A stretch of 64,000 nucleotides of DNA from Verrucomicrobiota bacterium (GTDB lineage Bacteria > Verrucomicrobiota > Verrucomicrobiia > Limisphaerales > UBA1319). This document shows positions 1 to 9,176 of the stretch, in pieces. The notes beneath the pieces are model-generated. The model worked only from the letters and a program-made list of their open reading frames with translations. It did no database searches and had not been told where the DNA came from. The stretch lies in contig JAKLHY010000013.1 in the NCBI GenBank assembly GCA_022709905.1, forward strand, positions 58,514-122,513, in the 5' to 3' direction. The stretch's first letter is position 1. Every line of letters starts with the position of its first letter. The translations under genes were made by a program, and so were the position numbers.

Positions 1-318
1 AAGCGGGTGATCGGCGAGTCGCTCCGCCGCGAGTTTCCCCTCCAGGAGGCCGGGCTGCTGTCGGTGCACAGCGTCGAAGTATCGGGCGATCTGCATCTTG
101 CCACGGTCTTTGTCACCCTGTTTGGCAACGCCGAACAACAGAAAAAAGCGATGGCCTGGCTGGCCAAAGAGCGCAAACGCATCCAGGCGGCGGTGGCCGA
201 CGCGGTGGTTTTGAAGAACACACCCCAGCTGCATTTCAAGCTGGATGAATCCATTACCCGAGGCAATCGGGTTCTGGAGATCATGGCCGAGTTGGAGCAA
301 TCCGACTCGGATTCATGA
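1..318 (+). CDS. rbfA: Ribosome-binding factor A, 5' end outside window
   Basis: RbfA binds the 30S subunit and helps mature the 16S rRNA 5' end. The visible 105 codons begin mid-protein: the reading frame is open from base 1, and the first GTG (base 7) lies inside the conserved N-terminal helix, so the true start is upstream of the window. The order RVIGESLRREF, then the SVEVSGDLHLATVFVT strand, then a C-terminal TPQLHFKLDES stretch matches the KH-like RbfA fold. The stop overlaps the next start as ATGA (315-318), so translation is probably coupled. In many bacteria rbfA follows infB and precedes nrnA and truB, which is what is seen to the right. The identification rests on motif order plus this context. 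Confidence 0.88.
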   Translation, partial: KRVIGESLRREFPLQEAGLLSVHSVEVSGDLHLATVFVTLFGNAEQQKKAMAWLAKERKRIQAAVADAVVLKNTPQLHFKLDESITRGNRVLEIMAELEQSDSDS

Positions 319-1316
319 AATCCCGTTCTCAAATTGTGCCGCGCATTCTGGACGTGTTGCGCCGGAGCAAGACAGTTGCCCTGGTCAGTCACGTGCGGCC
401 GGATGGGGACAGTATCGGATCCCAGCTCGCGTTGGCCGAGGCATTGGATCGGGCCGGCAAGTCTGTGGTCTGTTGGAACGAAGATCCGATTCCAGCCAAA
501 TTGGCGTTTTTGGACCGGAGAGGAGTGATTCAATCCCCATGTTCCGACAAACGGTTTGATTGTGTCGTGGCCTTGGATGCCGCCAGCCTGGAGCGGTTGG
601 GTTCCGTGGCTGACCGGATTCGGGACCGATCCATCCTGATCAATATCGATCACCATATCAGCAACACCCGCTTTGGCGACATCAATTGGATTTCTCACCG
701 GAATCCTTCCACAGGCGAGTTGGTCTTTCGGCTGTTGAAGGCGTCCAAGTGGCCGATCACCGCGACGATGGCGGATTGTTTGTTCACCGCGGTGTCCACC
801 GATACAGGATCGTTTCAGTATCCGTCCACCCGGCCCGCCACCTATGCCGTGGCGGGAGAGTTGGTGAAACGCGGGGCAAACCTGGCTACCATCTGCCAGG
901 AGGTTTACCAGTCCTTTCCCCTTTCCCGTGTGCGCCTGATCCAGCACACCCTGAATAATTTCAAATTGACCGACCACAACCGGATTGCGTATTTCTGGCT
1001 GCGTCCAGCGGACTACGCCCGGGCTCGCGCGGGGAGCGATGACAGCGAAGGATTGATCGATCACATCCGCGCCATCGAGCCGGTGGTTGTGGCCTGTCTT
1101 TTTGAACAGATGAAACCGAACCTGGTGCGAATCAGCATGCGCTCGAAGAACCCCCGGGTCGATGTCAATGAAATTGCCCGCCAGTTCAACGGAGGCGGTC
1201 ATCCTGCCGCCGCCGGGGCGCGAATCGCCGGATCGCCCGAGGCGGTGCAACGGGCGGTGATCCGGGCTATCCGACAAGCGCTAAAGTCAGTTCCCATGAA
1301 CCATGCAGACTCCTGA
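315..1316 (+). CDS. nrnA: DHH/DHHA1 phosphoesterase, NrnA-type oligoribonuclease/pAp phosphatase
   Basis: A 333-residue protein of the DHH phosphoesterase family, which degrades very short RNA (nanoRNA) and removes the 3'-phosphate from pAp. Visible motifs are SHVRPDGDS (residues 25-33), VVALDAA (84-90), the name-giving DHH at 112-114, a STDTGSFQYP segment (161-170) and the DHHA1 motif NGGGHPAAAG at 292-301. These carry the expected Mn-binding Asp/His residues. The length is normal for the family. It overlaps rbfA by 4 nt and truB by 14 nt, so it sits inside a tightly coupled operon. Whether nanoRNase or pAp phosphatase activity dominates cannot be read from sequence. Confidence 0.9.
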   Translation: MKSRSQIVPRILDVLRRSKTVALVSHVRPDGDSIGSQLALAEALDRAGKSVVCWNEDPIPAKLAFLDRRGVIQSPCSDKRFDCVVALDAASLERLGSVADRIRDRSILINIDHHISNTRFGDINWISHRNPSTGELVFRLLKASKWPITATMADCLFTAVSTDTGSFQYPSTRPATYAVAGELVKRGANLATICQEVYQSFPLSRVRLIQHTLNNFKLTDHNRIAYFWLRPADYARARAGSDDSEGLIDHIRAIEPVVVACLFEQMKPNLVRISMRSKNPRVDVNEIARQFNGGGHPAAAGARIAGSPEAVQRAVIRAIRQALKSVPMNHADS

Positions 1317-2022
1317 TCCGCTCGATGGAGCGTTGTTAATTGACAAACCTGTAGGGCTGACCTCCCACGACGTGGTGGATGCCGTCCGCCGGCATTTCCA
1401 GCTGAAGAAGGTCGGGCATTGCGGGACATTGGATCCCAATGCCACCGGTCTGCTCGTCCTCGTTCTGGGGCGGGCCACCAAGCTCTCCGAGTCCCTGATG
1501 TCTGCCGACAAGGGATACGCCGGAACGATCAAGTTTGGAGAGACCACCGACAGCTATGACGCCGACGGACAGCTGGTGCATTCGCTGCCTGTGCCTCCCC
1601 TGACCCTCGAGGAACTCAATCAGGCCGCTGCCGGTTTTGTGGGAGATCTCATGCAGACGCCGCCCATGGTGTCGGCGGTCAAAAAAGATGGTGTTCCCCT
1701 TTACAAACTGGCCCGGAAAGGTCTCGAGGTTCCGCGCGAACCGCGTCTGATTCATATCTACCACTTCGTGTTTACTGGGTATCAGGAGCCGTTTGGGCAT
1801 TTTGACATTCTCTGCACCAAAGGCACCTACGTGCGGAGCTTGGCCCACGAACTGGGCCAGAAGCTGGGATGCGGAGCCCATTTGGCCGCGCTGCGGCGCA
1901 CCGAATCAGGCCCGCTGAAGGCGCGGGATGCCTCTCCCTTGGACCAAGTCCTGAGTTGGGATATCCGGGAACTCGAGCGGCGGATGATTCCATTCCGCCA
2001 ACTGCTCGCCGCCCCTCCATGA
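1303..2022 (+). CDS. truB: tRNA pseudouridine(55) synthase
   Basis: TruB isomerises U55 in the T-loop of tRNAs. The 239-residue protein starts with the family hallmark LLIDKPVGLTSHDVV (residues 11-25) and has the catalytic aspartate D44 within GHCGTLDPNATG. The KGTYVRSLAHELG segment is the conserved RNA-binding/active-site strand. It is shorter than E. coli TruB and seems to lack a long C-terminal PUA extension, which is common in other phyla. The start overlaps nrnA by 14 nt, and the stop overlaps the ribF ATG as ATGA at 2019-2022. Confidence 0.95.
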   Translation: MQTPDPLDGALLIDKPVGLTSHDVVDAVRRHFQLKKVGHCGTLDPNATGLLVLVLGRATKLSESLMSADKGYAGTIKFGETTDSYDADGQLVHSLPVPPLTLEELNQAAAGFVGDLMQTPPMVSAVKKDGVPLYKLARKGLEVPREPRLIHIYHFVFTGYQEPFGHFDILCTKGTYVRSLAHELGQKLGCGAHLAALRRTESGPLKARDASPLDQVLSWDIRELERRMIPFRQLLAAPP

Positions 2023-2942
2023 AGATCATCTCGCGGGCTGAGGATTTCAATCCCCTGGGACGCCGTGTCTGTTTGGCCCTCGGTGTCTTTGATGGAGTGC
2101 ACCTCGGGCATCAGCAGGTGATCCATCAAACGATTTCCGACGCCCGCCAGCACGATGGATACGCCGTCGTGGTGACTTTCGATCGTCATCCCAATACGGT
2201 GGTTCGTCCGGACAAGGCGCCTCGGATGATCTACCCGCTGGCGAAGCGGCTTCGGGTGATGGCCGAACTGGGATTGGATGCCGCGCTGGTTCTTCCATTC
2301 GACCACGCCCTGAGCCAGGTTTCGGCTGAGGAGTTTATGGGCCGTTTGTGCCGGGCCTGGGGGCAGGTCTACAGTGTGTCGGTCGGCGCCGGGTTTTGCT
2401 TTGGTTACCGGCGCCTGGGAAATCTGAACCTTTTGAAGAATCTTGGGCAGACTTACCACTTCATTGTCCACGGTCTGGCGCCCGTAAGCCTGGACTCCAA
2501 AACCATCAGCAGCACCCTGATTCGGGAGTCCATTCTTGCCGGCCACCTCGATCGCGCCGACCAGCTCCTGGGGCGGCCGTATACGCTGGGGGGAAGGGTC
2601 GTCCAGGGGGATCAGCTCGGCCGGCGGCTCGGTATTCCCACAGCCAACCTTGATGTTCGCGATCTGGTGCATCCTCCCAAGGGCGTGTATGCCGTGCAGA
2701 CTGCCTTCCGCGATCGGCTCTACCTGGCGGTCCTGAATATCGGAGATCGGCCCACCATCCAGCATTCAGATTCCGTCCTTCGGGTTGAAGCTCACCTGCT
2801 CGATTTTTCGGGGGATTTGTATGGTCAGGAACTTGAAGTCGAATTCCTGGCCCGGATCCGAGACGAAAAACGTTTCGCGTCGTTGGACGCCTTGCAGGCA
2901 CAGATCCAGCAGGACATTGCGATGGCGAAAAACTCGGTCTAG
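2019..2942 (+). CDS. ribF: Bifunctional riboflavin kinase/FAD synthetase
   Basis: RibF makes FMN from riboflavin and then FAD. The start at 2019 was chosen because it gives a 307-residue protein with the usual N-terminus and an ATGA overlap with truB; a longer open frame from 1869 lies inside truB. The nucleotidyltransferase signature LGVFDGVHLGHQ is at residues 21-32, with the HxGH pair H28/H31. TISSTLIRESI closes the FAD-synthetase half. The riboflavin kinase half begins near YTLGGRVVQGD and carries LGIPTANLDV, the nucleotide/flavin-binding loop. This gene ends the housekeeping cluster; the next gene follows after 5 nt. Confidence 0.95.
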   Translation: MKIISRAEDFNPLGRRVCLALGVFDGVHLGHQQVIHQTISDARQHDGYAVVVTFDRHPNTVVRPDKAPRMIYPLAKRLRVMAELGLDAALVLPFDHALSQVSAEEFMGRLCRAWGQVYSVSVGAGFCFGYRRLGNLNLLKNLGQTYHFIVHGLAPVSLDSKTISSTLIRESILAGHLDRADQLLGRPYTLGGRVVQGDQLGRRLGIPTANLDVRDLVHPPKGVYAVQTAFRDRLYLAVLNIGDRPTIQHSDSVLRVEAHLLDFSGDLYGQELEVEFLARIRDEKRFASLDALQAQIQQDIAMAKNSV

Positions 2943-2947
2943 AGTCC

Positions 2948-3913
2948 ATGCACGTTGGCTTGGTCAGTCATATCCAACGCTACTCGGTCCATGACGGGCC
3001 CGGGATCCGAACCACCGTTTTCCTGAAGGGCTGTCCCCTCCATTGCGCCTGGTGCCATAATCCGGAAAACATCTCATGCAGGATTGAACTCGTGGTCCAT
3101 CGGGGACGTTGTGTCCGGTGCGGGGAGTGCGAGCGGGTGTGTCCTCGCGCCGCATTTCCAGAAAACAGGCGCCCGCATGGCACCGGATGGGGTGAGCCTG
3201 GAATGAATCTCCTATCCTCAACCTCGCCCAGCCCTGAGGAAGAAAACCCATGGGTTTGTGTCAGTTGCGGAGCCTGTGTGGATGCGTGCCCGACGGGAGC
3301 CCGGGAACTGCGTGGCCGTGAAATGACCGTTGCCGAATTGATGAAGCAGGTGCTGGCCGACCGGGTGTTTTTCGAGGAATCGAAGGGCGGGGTGACCTTT
3401 TCGGGGGGCGAGCCCTTGCGACAAAGTGATTTTTTACAGGCGGCCCTCGAGTCGTGTCGAGCGGAGGGACTGCCTGCGGCGGTGGACACGTGTGGCTATG
3501 CGCCGGAACAGGAGCTGCTCGCTGTGGCCCGGCTCACCGATTTGTTTTTGTACGATCTGAAGTTTATGAATGACGCCCGGCATAAGGAATACACGGGTGT
3601 TTCCAATGGCCTGATCTTGGAGAATTTACGGGCGCTGGCATGCTCCCACCCCAAAATCTGGTTGAGAGTCCCCGTCATTCCCGGCCTCAACGACTCCCCC
3701 GAAGAGATCGAGGCCATGGCCGAGTTCGTTCGCGGTTTTTCCGCGATAAAGCGAGTCTGTTTGCTGCCCTATCACCGCGCGGGCATTGGCAAGTTCCAGC
3801 AACTCGATCAGGACTATCGGTTGCCCGATCTGGCGCCTCCCGAGCCTGCCCATCTCGAGAGATTGCGGGAACGATTGGGTCAATTCGGACTTCGCGTCAG
3901 CATCGGGGGATGA
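2948..3913 (+). CDS. Glycyl-radical enzyme activating protein (radical SAM)
   Basis: A 321-residue radical SAM protein of the pyruvate formate-lyase activase type. It would use S-adenosylmethionine and a 4Fe-4S cluster to put the glycyl radical on the partner enzyme. The CxxxCxxC triad is C29, C33, C36 in GCPLHCAWCHNPE. An inserted ferredoxin-like domain brings two more clusters: C55-C58-C61-C65 and C104-C107-C110-C114. This double-cluster layout is typical of activases for non-PFL glycyl radical enzymes. VTFSGGEPL and VDTCGYAPE match SAM-binding strands. It starts 5 nt after ribF and ends 74 nt before the glycyl radical enzyme, its evident substrate. Both need anoxic conditions. Confidence 0.93.
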   Translation: MHVGLVSHIQRYSVHDGPGIRTTVFLKGCPLHCAWCHNPENISCRIELVVHRGRCVRCGECERVCPRAAFPENRRPHGTGWGEPGMNLLSSTSPSPEEENPWVCVSCGACVDACPTGARELRGREMTVAELMKQVLADRVFFEESKGGVTFSGGEPLRQSDFLQAALESCRAEGLPAAVDTCGYAPEQELLAVARLTDLFLYDLKFMNDARHKEYTGVSNGLILENLRALACSHPKIWLRVPVIPGLNDSPEEIEAMAEFVRGFSAIKRVCLLPYHRAGIGKFQQLDQDYRLPDLAPPEPAHLERLRERLGQFGLRVSIGG

Positions 3914-3987
3914 ACTGCCGGACCGATTTTGCACGCACTTCCAGCGCATTCAGGTGACATTTTGCCGCGGATCGCTATATTGGGACC

Positions 3988-6366
3988 ATGACAGAACGTA
4001 CTGCCAGATTGCGACGCCAAAGCCTGGAGGCCCGTCCCAGCATTTCTCCGGAACGAGCCGTCCTCTTGACTGAGTTCTATCAGGCCCACGAGGGTATGTT
4101 TTCCATTTCGGTGATGCGCGCCCGATCGTTTTTCCATCTCTGCCAGCGCAAGACTCTCCATCTGGGTGAAGACGAACTCATTGTCGGCGAACGCGGCCCG
4201 CGTCCGAAAGCCACCCCGACTTTTCCCGAACTGACCTGTCACAGTCTGGAAGACCTGGAGATCTTGAACAGTCGTCCCAAGACCCACTATGACGTCGACG
4301 CCGAATGCCTGCGGCTTTATCGTGAGAAAGTGATTCCATATTGGCGGGGCAGGTCTTTGCGGGATAAAATTTTCGCTGAACTCCCCGAGCCCTGGAAGGA
4401 AGCATATGCCGCCGGGCTGTTCACCGAGTTCATGGAACAGCGCGCCCCCGGTCACACGGTTCTGGACGACAAGATTTATGCCCGCGGCCTGCTTGATTTC
4501 AAGCAGGACATCACCACGGCGATCCAGCAATTGGACTTCCTGCACGATCCGCTGGCCTACGACAAACTGGAGACCCTCAAATCATTTGCCATTTCCTGCG
4601 ATGCCGTGATCCTGTTTGCCGAGCGGCACGCGGCGTTGGCCCGCGAAATGGCGGCGAAGGAGAGTTCTCCAACACGCCGCGCCGAACTCGAGCGGATTGC
4701 CGAGGTTTGCTCCCGGGTGCCGGCTCACGCCCCGCGGAATTTCCATGAAGCCCTGCAATCCTATTGGTTTTGTCACCTGGCTGTTATCACCGAGCTTAAC
4801 GGCTGGGACTCGTTCAATCCCGGGCATTTGGACCAGCATCTTCTGCCGTTCTACGAGCGCGGGCTGGCCGAGGGTTCTTTGAACCGAGAGCAGGCGCGCG
4901 AACTTCTCGAGTGTTTCTTTGTCAAGTTCAATAATCATCCCGCTCCTCCCAAGGTTGGGGTCACCGCCGCCGAAAGCGGAACCTACACCGATTTTGCCAA
5001 CATCAATATCGGCGGCCTGCTGCGAGACGGATCCGACGGTTCGAACGAACTGTCCCACTTGCTGCTGGACATCGTGGAGGAAATGCACCTGCTTCAACCC
5101 AGCACCAACATCCAGCTCTCGCGCAAAAGCCCGGATCGCTTCCTCAAACACGCCCTTCGAGTCATCGGCAAAGGCTATGGTTTCCCCTCCATTTTCAACG
5201 CCGACGCCGTGGTCCAGGAACAGTTGCGACAAGGCAAAAGCCTCGAAGACGCCCGAGCCGGCGGATGCAGTGGCTGTGTCGAAGTCGGCGCATTCGGCAA
5301 GGAAGCCTATATCCTGACCGGTTATTTCAACATGGTCAAATGCCTGGAACTCGCCCTTCACGACGGGGGGGATCCCATGACGGGCAAGCAGCTGGGACCC
5401 CACACCGGCCGACTGGAATCGCTCAGCAGTTTTGAAGAGCTCTTTAAGGCCTGGCGAACGCAGTTTCGGCATGTGCTCGATATCAAGCTCGCAGGCAATC
5501 GGTTGATCGAACGCCTCTATGCCTCGCAGATGCCCGCCCCGTTCCTCAGCGTCCTCATCGATGACTGCATCAAAAACGGTCGCGATTACAATGCTGGCGG
5601 CGCGCGTTACAACAATACCTACGTTCAGTTCGTGGGACTCGGCAGCCTGACCGACAGCCTCGCCGCTCTCCAACAACACTGCTTTCCGTCCCCGGACAAT
5701 CCCTCCGCTCCCTCGCTCCGCCTCTCCCAAATGGCCGATGCCCTTGATCGCGATTTCGAGGGCCATGAGATCCTCCGCCAACGGCTCCTGCATAAAACCG
5801 TCAAATACGGAAATGACAACGATGGGGCCGACCGGATCATGGTCCGCATCTTCAATACCTGTTTCGAGGAACTCGATGGCCGGCCCGACACCAAGGGCGG
5901 ATGCTACCGGATCGAGATGCTGCCGACAACCTGCCACGTCTATTTTGGAAGCATGACCGGAGCCACGCCCGACGGACGCCATGCCCATCGTCCCTTGAGC
6001 GAGGGCATCAGTCCCGTCCAGGGCGCCGATCGACACGGGCCCACCGCCGTGTTCAAGAGTGCCGCCAAAATGGACCACCTCAAAGCCGGCGGGACGCTCC
6101 TGAACATGAAGTTTACTCCCGCCTTGTTCGACAGCGAGGAGGCCTTGGACAAATGGGCGCAATTAATCCGCGGTTACTTCAAAATGGACGGTCATCATGT
6201 CCAGTTCAACGTCGTCCGCGCCGAGGCCCTTCGGCAGGCGCAGGCGGCCCCCGAGGAACATCGGGATCTCATTGTCCGCGTGGCCGGCTACAGCGATTAC
6301 TTCTGCGATTTGTCCGTTGATCTTCAGGAGGAAATCATTCAGCGGACCGAACACCAGGGCTTTTGA
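3988..6366 (+). CDS. Glycyl radical enzyme, 4-hydroxyproline dehydratase (HypD)-like
   Basis: A 792-residue glycyl radical enzyme. The active-site loop reads GGCSGCVEVGAFGKE, with the thiyl cysteine at C430 and the general base E432 (GCVE, the dehydratase/lyase type rather than the CC pair of pyruvate formate-lyase). The glycyl radical loop near the C-terminus is RVAGYSDYF with G767. From memory, the length and the spacing of cysteine, glutamate and glycine are close to those of trans-4-hydroxy-L-proline dehydratase, and the KEAYILTGY stretch after the cysteine also resembles HypD. HypD makes pyrroline-5-carboxylate, normally reduced by ProC; no proC is visible here. Other GCVE-type enzymes (diol dehydratase, choline lyase, isethionate lyase) remain possible. 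The family is certain, the substrate is not. Confidence 0.8.
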   Translation: MTERTARLRRQSLEARPSISPERAVLLTEFYQAHEGMFSISVMRARSFFHLCQRKTLHLGEDELIVGERGPRPKATPTFPELTCHSLEDLEILNSRPKTHYDVDAECLRLYREKVIPYWRGRSLRDKIFAELPEPWKEAYAAGLFTEFMEQRAPGHTVLDDKIYARGLLDFKQDITTAIQQLDFLHDPLAYDKLETLKSFAISCDAVILFAERHAALAREMAAKESSPTRRAELERIAEVCSRVPAHAPRNFHEALQSYWFCHLAVITELNGWDSFNPGHLDQHLLPFYERGLAEGSLNREQARELLECFFVKFNNHPAPPKVGVTAAESGTYTDFANINIGGLLRDGSDGSNELSHLLLDIVEEMHLLQPSTNIQLSRKSPDRFLKHALRVIGKGYGFPSIFNADAVVQEQLRQGKSLEDARAGGCSGCVEVGAFGKEAYILTGYFNMVKCLELALHDGGDPMTGKQLGPHTGRLESLSSFEELFKAWRTQFRHVLDIKLAGNRLIERLYASQMPAPFLSVLIDDCIKNGRDYNAGGARYNNTYVQFVGLGSLTDSLAALQQHCFPSPDNPSAPSLRLSQMADALDRDFEGHEILRQRLLHKTVKYGNDNDGADRIMVRIFNTCFEELDGRPDTKGGCYRIEMLPTTCHVYFGSMTGATPDGRHAHRPLSEGISPVQGADRHGPTAVFKSAAKMDHLKAGGTLLNMKFTPALFDSEEALDKWAQLIRGYFKMDGHHVQFNVVRAEALRQAQAAPEEHRDLIVRVAGYSDYFCDLSVDLQEEIIQRTEHQGF

Positions 6367-6452
6367 TTCATTCGGGGTTCTCTTGCGCGCGCGCATTTGC
6401 GTTCCGGATTAGCTATCGCAAAACGGAGATCGATCGTATAAAATCGTTTTGT

Positions 6453-6851
6453 ATGAAATCAATTCTGCCCTTTTTCTTGCTGTCCCTGTTGATCGTCGGA
6501 TGCCAAACCCAGCCCTCCTCCAACAGGAAGGGAGCCGCCGAATCCCCTTTGGCCCACACCGTGTTTTTCACTTTGAATGACAACTCGGACGGCCAAAAGG
6601 CCCGGCTGGTTCGGGAATGCCAGACCTACCTCAAGAATCATCCGGGCGTGATTTACTTTGCCGCCGGTACTTTGGCCGACGACCTGCAGCGCTCCGTCAA
6701 TGTGCGTGATTTCGATGTGTCGCTGCACCTGGTCTTCCGGAACAAAGCCTATCAGGATGCCTATCAGACCGCGGCGGCTCATCAGGAGTTCATCCAACGC
6801 AACCAGGCCAATTGGAAACAGGTGCGAGTTTTTGACTCCTACTTGCGATAG
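6453..6851 (+). CDS. Dabb-domain (stress-responsive A/B barrel) lipoprotein
   Basis: A 132-residue lipoprotein. The start at 6453 was chosen because it gives a clean lipoprotein signal ([17 protein letters not shown], lipid-modified C17); the frame is open upstream without protein-like sequence. After a short linker, [13 protein letters not shown] to VRVFDSY is a single dimeric alpha-beta barrel (Dabb) domain, seen in olivetolic acid cyclase-like and stress-induced proteins. Its ligand is unknown. A TATAAAAT box at about 6437-6444 sits only about 10 nt before the ATG, so a transcript from it would be almost leaderless. It follows the glycyl radical enzyme but need not share its function. Confidence 0.7.
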   Translation: MKSILPFFLLSLLIVGCQTQPSSNRKGAAESPLAHTVFFTLNDNSDGQKARLVRECQTYLKNHPGVIYFAAGTLADDLQRSVNVRDFDVSLHLVFRNKAYQDAYQTAAAHQEFIQRNQANWKQVRVFDSYLR

Positions 6852-7072
6852 GTAGGGGCGCCGTTCCTGAGTTGTGCTGGCAGGATCATCTCCTCGTCGG
6901 TCTCATATACCTGAAACATATTCCGGTGGTGGTCTATACAACGATCAGCGATCAAGATGTCGTGACGGGGACGCGTATTCCCCAGTTTCGACCTCAAGAA
7001 ATTCGAAGGCCGGGCTCACCCATTCTCGGCAGAACTCAGACAAGAACTCCTCGAACGCCTCAAAGTCGACCC

Positions 7073-7600
7073 ATGAACCTGGACATACTTGAAAATCGGA
7101 AACCGGAGGAATTGCGTGATTACCTCGAATTCCTGCTTTGGCATTACCGCGTGGTTGACGCCTTCTGGTTTCTCTATCTGGCCGAGGAATACGGCCAGCC
7201 GGCAGCGGAGAAGTTAAACGAACGCGTCTGGGGAAAGGTGTCCGCCATGGCCGCCAAAGACCTGGTTTCCCGGTTCAAAATCGAGGAGAAAGGCCTCGCC
7301 GGATTCGTCCAGGCCCTGCGCTGGTTTCCCTGGTGCATCCTGGTCGGTTACCAGATTCACGAAACAAAAGATGAAGTCGTCATCACCGTGCCGCATTGTC
7401 CCACGCAGGAGACCCGATTGAAGCGCGGCCTGGGCGAATACGTGTGTCGAGAGATGCACCGCGCCGAGTTCACCAGCTTCGCCCGGACCATTGATCCCCG
7501 CATCGAGGTGACCTGCGATTTCGCCCCCCCGGATCCCCATCCGCCCGAACTCTATTGCCGATGGCGATTCCGGATTGCCGCGGAACCTCGCCTCGAATGA
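7073..7600 (+). CDS. DUF6125-family protein
   Basis: A 175-residue cytosolic protein without signal or membrane segment. The start at 7073 was chosen because the upstream part of the frame (6872-7072) is low in protein character. It resembles the DUF6125 family: an N-terminal helix rich in Trp/Tyr ([18 protein letters not shown]), a central [17 protein letters not shown] region and a C-terminal CRWRF strand. Conserved-looking cysteines occur in VPHC, YVCREM, VTCDF and YCRW, and could bind a metal or cluster. The family has no established function known to me. The 221 bases before it contain no convincing gene; one frame ends in a 29-residue helical stretch (ending near 7074) that could be a gene remnant. 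Confidence 0.6.
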   Translation: MNLDILENRKPEELRDYLEFLLWHYRVVDAFWFLYLAEEYGQPAAEKLNERVWGKVSAMAAKDLVSRFKIEEKGLAGFVQALRWFPWCILVGYQIHETKDEVVITVPHCPTQETRLKRGLGEYVCREMHRAEFTSFARTIDPRIEVTCDFAPPDPHPPELYCRWRFRIAAEPRLE

Positions 7601-7927
7601 ATCGGGGTCACATCTCACAATTATACAATTCAGGCCGTTGATTCATTCGCGCCTGCTCAGGGCGATCTTGTGCCAATCGCCGTTCGTAGCGTTTGTCGTG
7701 GGTCGCAAAGACCCCGTAACTCCGCAAGTCCACCCCCCTCGGCCAGTTCCGCCAGTTTCAGACCGCACAACCGCCGTTTCAAACACAGCGCCCTATTCCG
7801 TCCCGTGGAACGTTCTCTTCTTGCGCGTTCATGTGAATAACATGGGATAGCCGAAGTAGAAGTATGTCGCACGAGGGCGAGCAGCTTGTTCGCAGCCAAG
7901 GCTTGATGCGTAAGAAAGCGGGATGAC
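7601..7927. other. Intergenic stretch without a supported gene
   Basis: About 330 bases between convergent genes. Short open frames on the minus strand (within 7620-7899) look weakly protein-like in two alternating frames, as in an old, frameshifted gene remnant, but no family is recognisable. No terminator with a T-run was seen. Confidence 0.4.
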
Positions 7928-9127
7928 TCAGAGTTCGCGCAGCGCTTTTGCGATGGGGAGGCGGGCGCTTCGGATGGCGGGGAGGAGTCCGCCCAGGAAT
8001 CCGATGGCGGCGGCGTAGAGCACCCCGCGCAACATCAACGCCGGGGTGACCTGGAAGGAAAACGCGACCTGGCTGAAGCTCTGCCAGTTGATGGTCGAAG
8101 CCTGGTAACCGTTGAAGGCGGTAAAGGCGATAATCCCCCCCCCCAGTCCGCCGGCGATGGCGACGATCAGCGATTCGAGAAGGATCGAAGCCACCACGGG
8201 GCTGGTGCCGAAACCGAGGGCGCGCAAGGTGGCAATCTCCCGTGTGCGCGATGCCACGGCGGTATACATCGTGTTGAGCGCTCCAAAGACCGCCCCCAAG
8301 GCCATCATGCTGGCAATGAGCACGCCCAATCCGGACACGAGGCGGTAGATCAATTGAGATTGTTCTTCGAAGTATTCGGTCTGCCGTAAGACCTTCGTCT
8401 GAACGCGGGGATCAGCTGTGAGGGTGTCTTTGAATTCCTCGAAGGCATCCGGAGAAGTGAGACGGACCCAGACGGATTGATAGGTGGTGCCGCGACGATA
8501 GGCCGCCTGCAGGCCGCGGGCATCGGTCCAGATCTCGGATTCTGCGATGCTGCCGTTCGCGGAGAAGATGCCGACCACGGTCCAGTCGGCCTGCCCAATT
8601 CTCACCCGGGCTCCCAGATCCAGTCCGCTGAATTGGGTGCTGGCGCCGCGTCCCGCGATGATTTCATTTTTACCCGGCTCGAAGGCCCTGCCTTCGAGGA
8701 ACCGCAGGTTTTCCCGCACCCGGAACGCGGCGGGTTCCACGCCCCGGAAGGGCACGTTGGCATCGGTGCCGGACGAACGTTTGGGCAGGTTTATGATCAC
8801 AAACAGTTCCGCCGACGCCAGGGGGCCTTCGGGGGTGCGGGCGATTCCGGGCGCATCGGCGATCACACGGACTTCCTCCTGGCTGAGGCCGCTGGTCATT
8901 TCGCTGTCCGAACCGCTGCGGAAAACCAGGGCGGCGCCCGGATCGCCGGATTGGGTCATGACTTGGCGGAAACCCTGGGCGATGGATAACACTCCGATCA
9001 GGACCGCGACAACGCCCGCGATGCCGAGGGCGGCGGCGGCCACCGAACCTTTGCGCTGAGGGATGGTCTGAAGGCCGAACCCCACCACGGTGGCGACCTG
9101 GGTAATCCAGTTCAAGAGCGTATTCAT
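7928..9127 (-). CDS. ABC transporter permease, FtsX/MacB-type
   Basis: A 399-residue inner-membrane protein with the FtsX/MacB plan: one N-terminal membrane helix (about 28-53), a long periplasmic domain (about 55-260) and three C-terminal helices (about 265-290, 310-335, 365-385). The cytoplasmic turn TREIATLRALGFG is the contact with the ATPase. It is the last gene of a four-gene minus-strand operon (adaptor, ATPase, two permeases), 49 nt after the other permease. Such systems act as mechanotransmission exporters (MacB) or lipoprotein extractors (LolCDE). With an HlyD-like adaptor present, export of a small molecule or peptide is the likelier guess. Substrate unknown. Confidence 0.88.
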   Translation of the reverse strand: MNTLLNWITQVATVVGFGLQTIPQRKGSVAAAALGIAGVVAVLIGVLSIAQGFRQVMTQSGDPGAALVFRSGSDSEMTSGLSQEEVRVIADAPGIARTPEGPLASAELFVIINLPKRSSGTDANVPFRGVEPAAFRVRENLRFLEGRAFEPGKNEIIAGRGASTQFSGLDLGARVRIGQADWTVVGIFSANGSIAESEIWTDARGLQAAYRRGTTYQSVWVRLTSPDAFEEFKDTLTADPRVQTKVLRQTEYFEEQSQLIYRLVSGLGVLIASMMALGAVFGALNTMYTAVASRTREIATLRALGFGTSPVVASILLESLIVAIAGGLGGGIIAFTAFNGYQASTINWQSFSQVAFSFQVTPALMLRGVLYAAAIGFLGGLLPAIRSARLPIAKALREL

Positions 9128-9176
9128 TGTGTCTAGGCAATCCGGCTATTCATACCAGGCGCAGGGCAGGGGTCTT

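Noticed and set aside
3965..3990. TTGCCG/TATATT as promoter of the glycyl radical enzyme
   Set aside because: Spacing is only 8 bases; not a workable promoter.
4582..6162. 526-codon open frame on the minus strand
   Set aside because: It lies wholly antisense to the glycyl radical enzyme and has no recognisable motif; its openness follows from the GC-rich codon use of the real gene.
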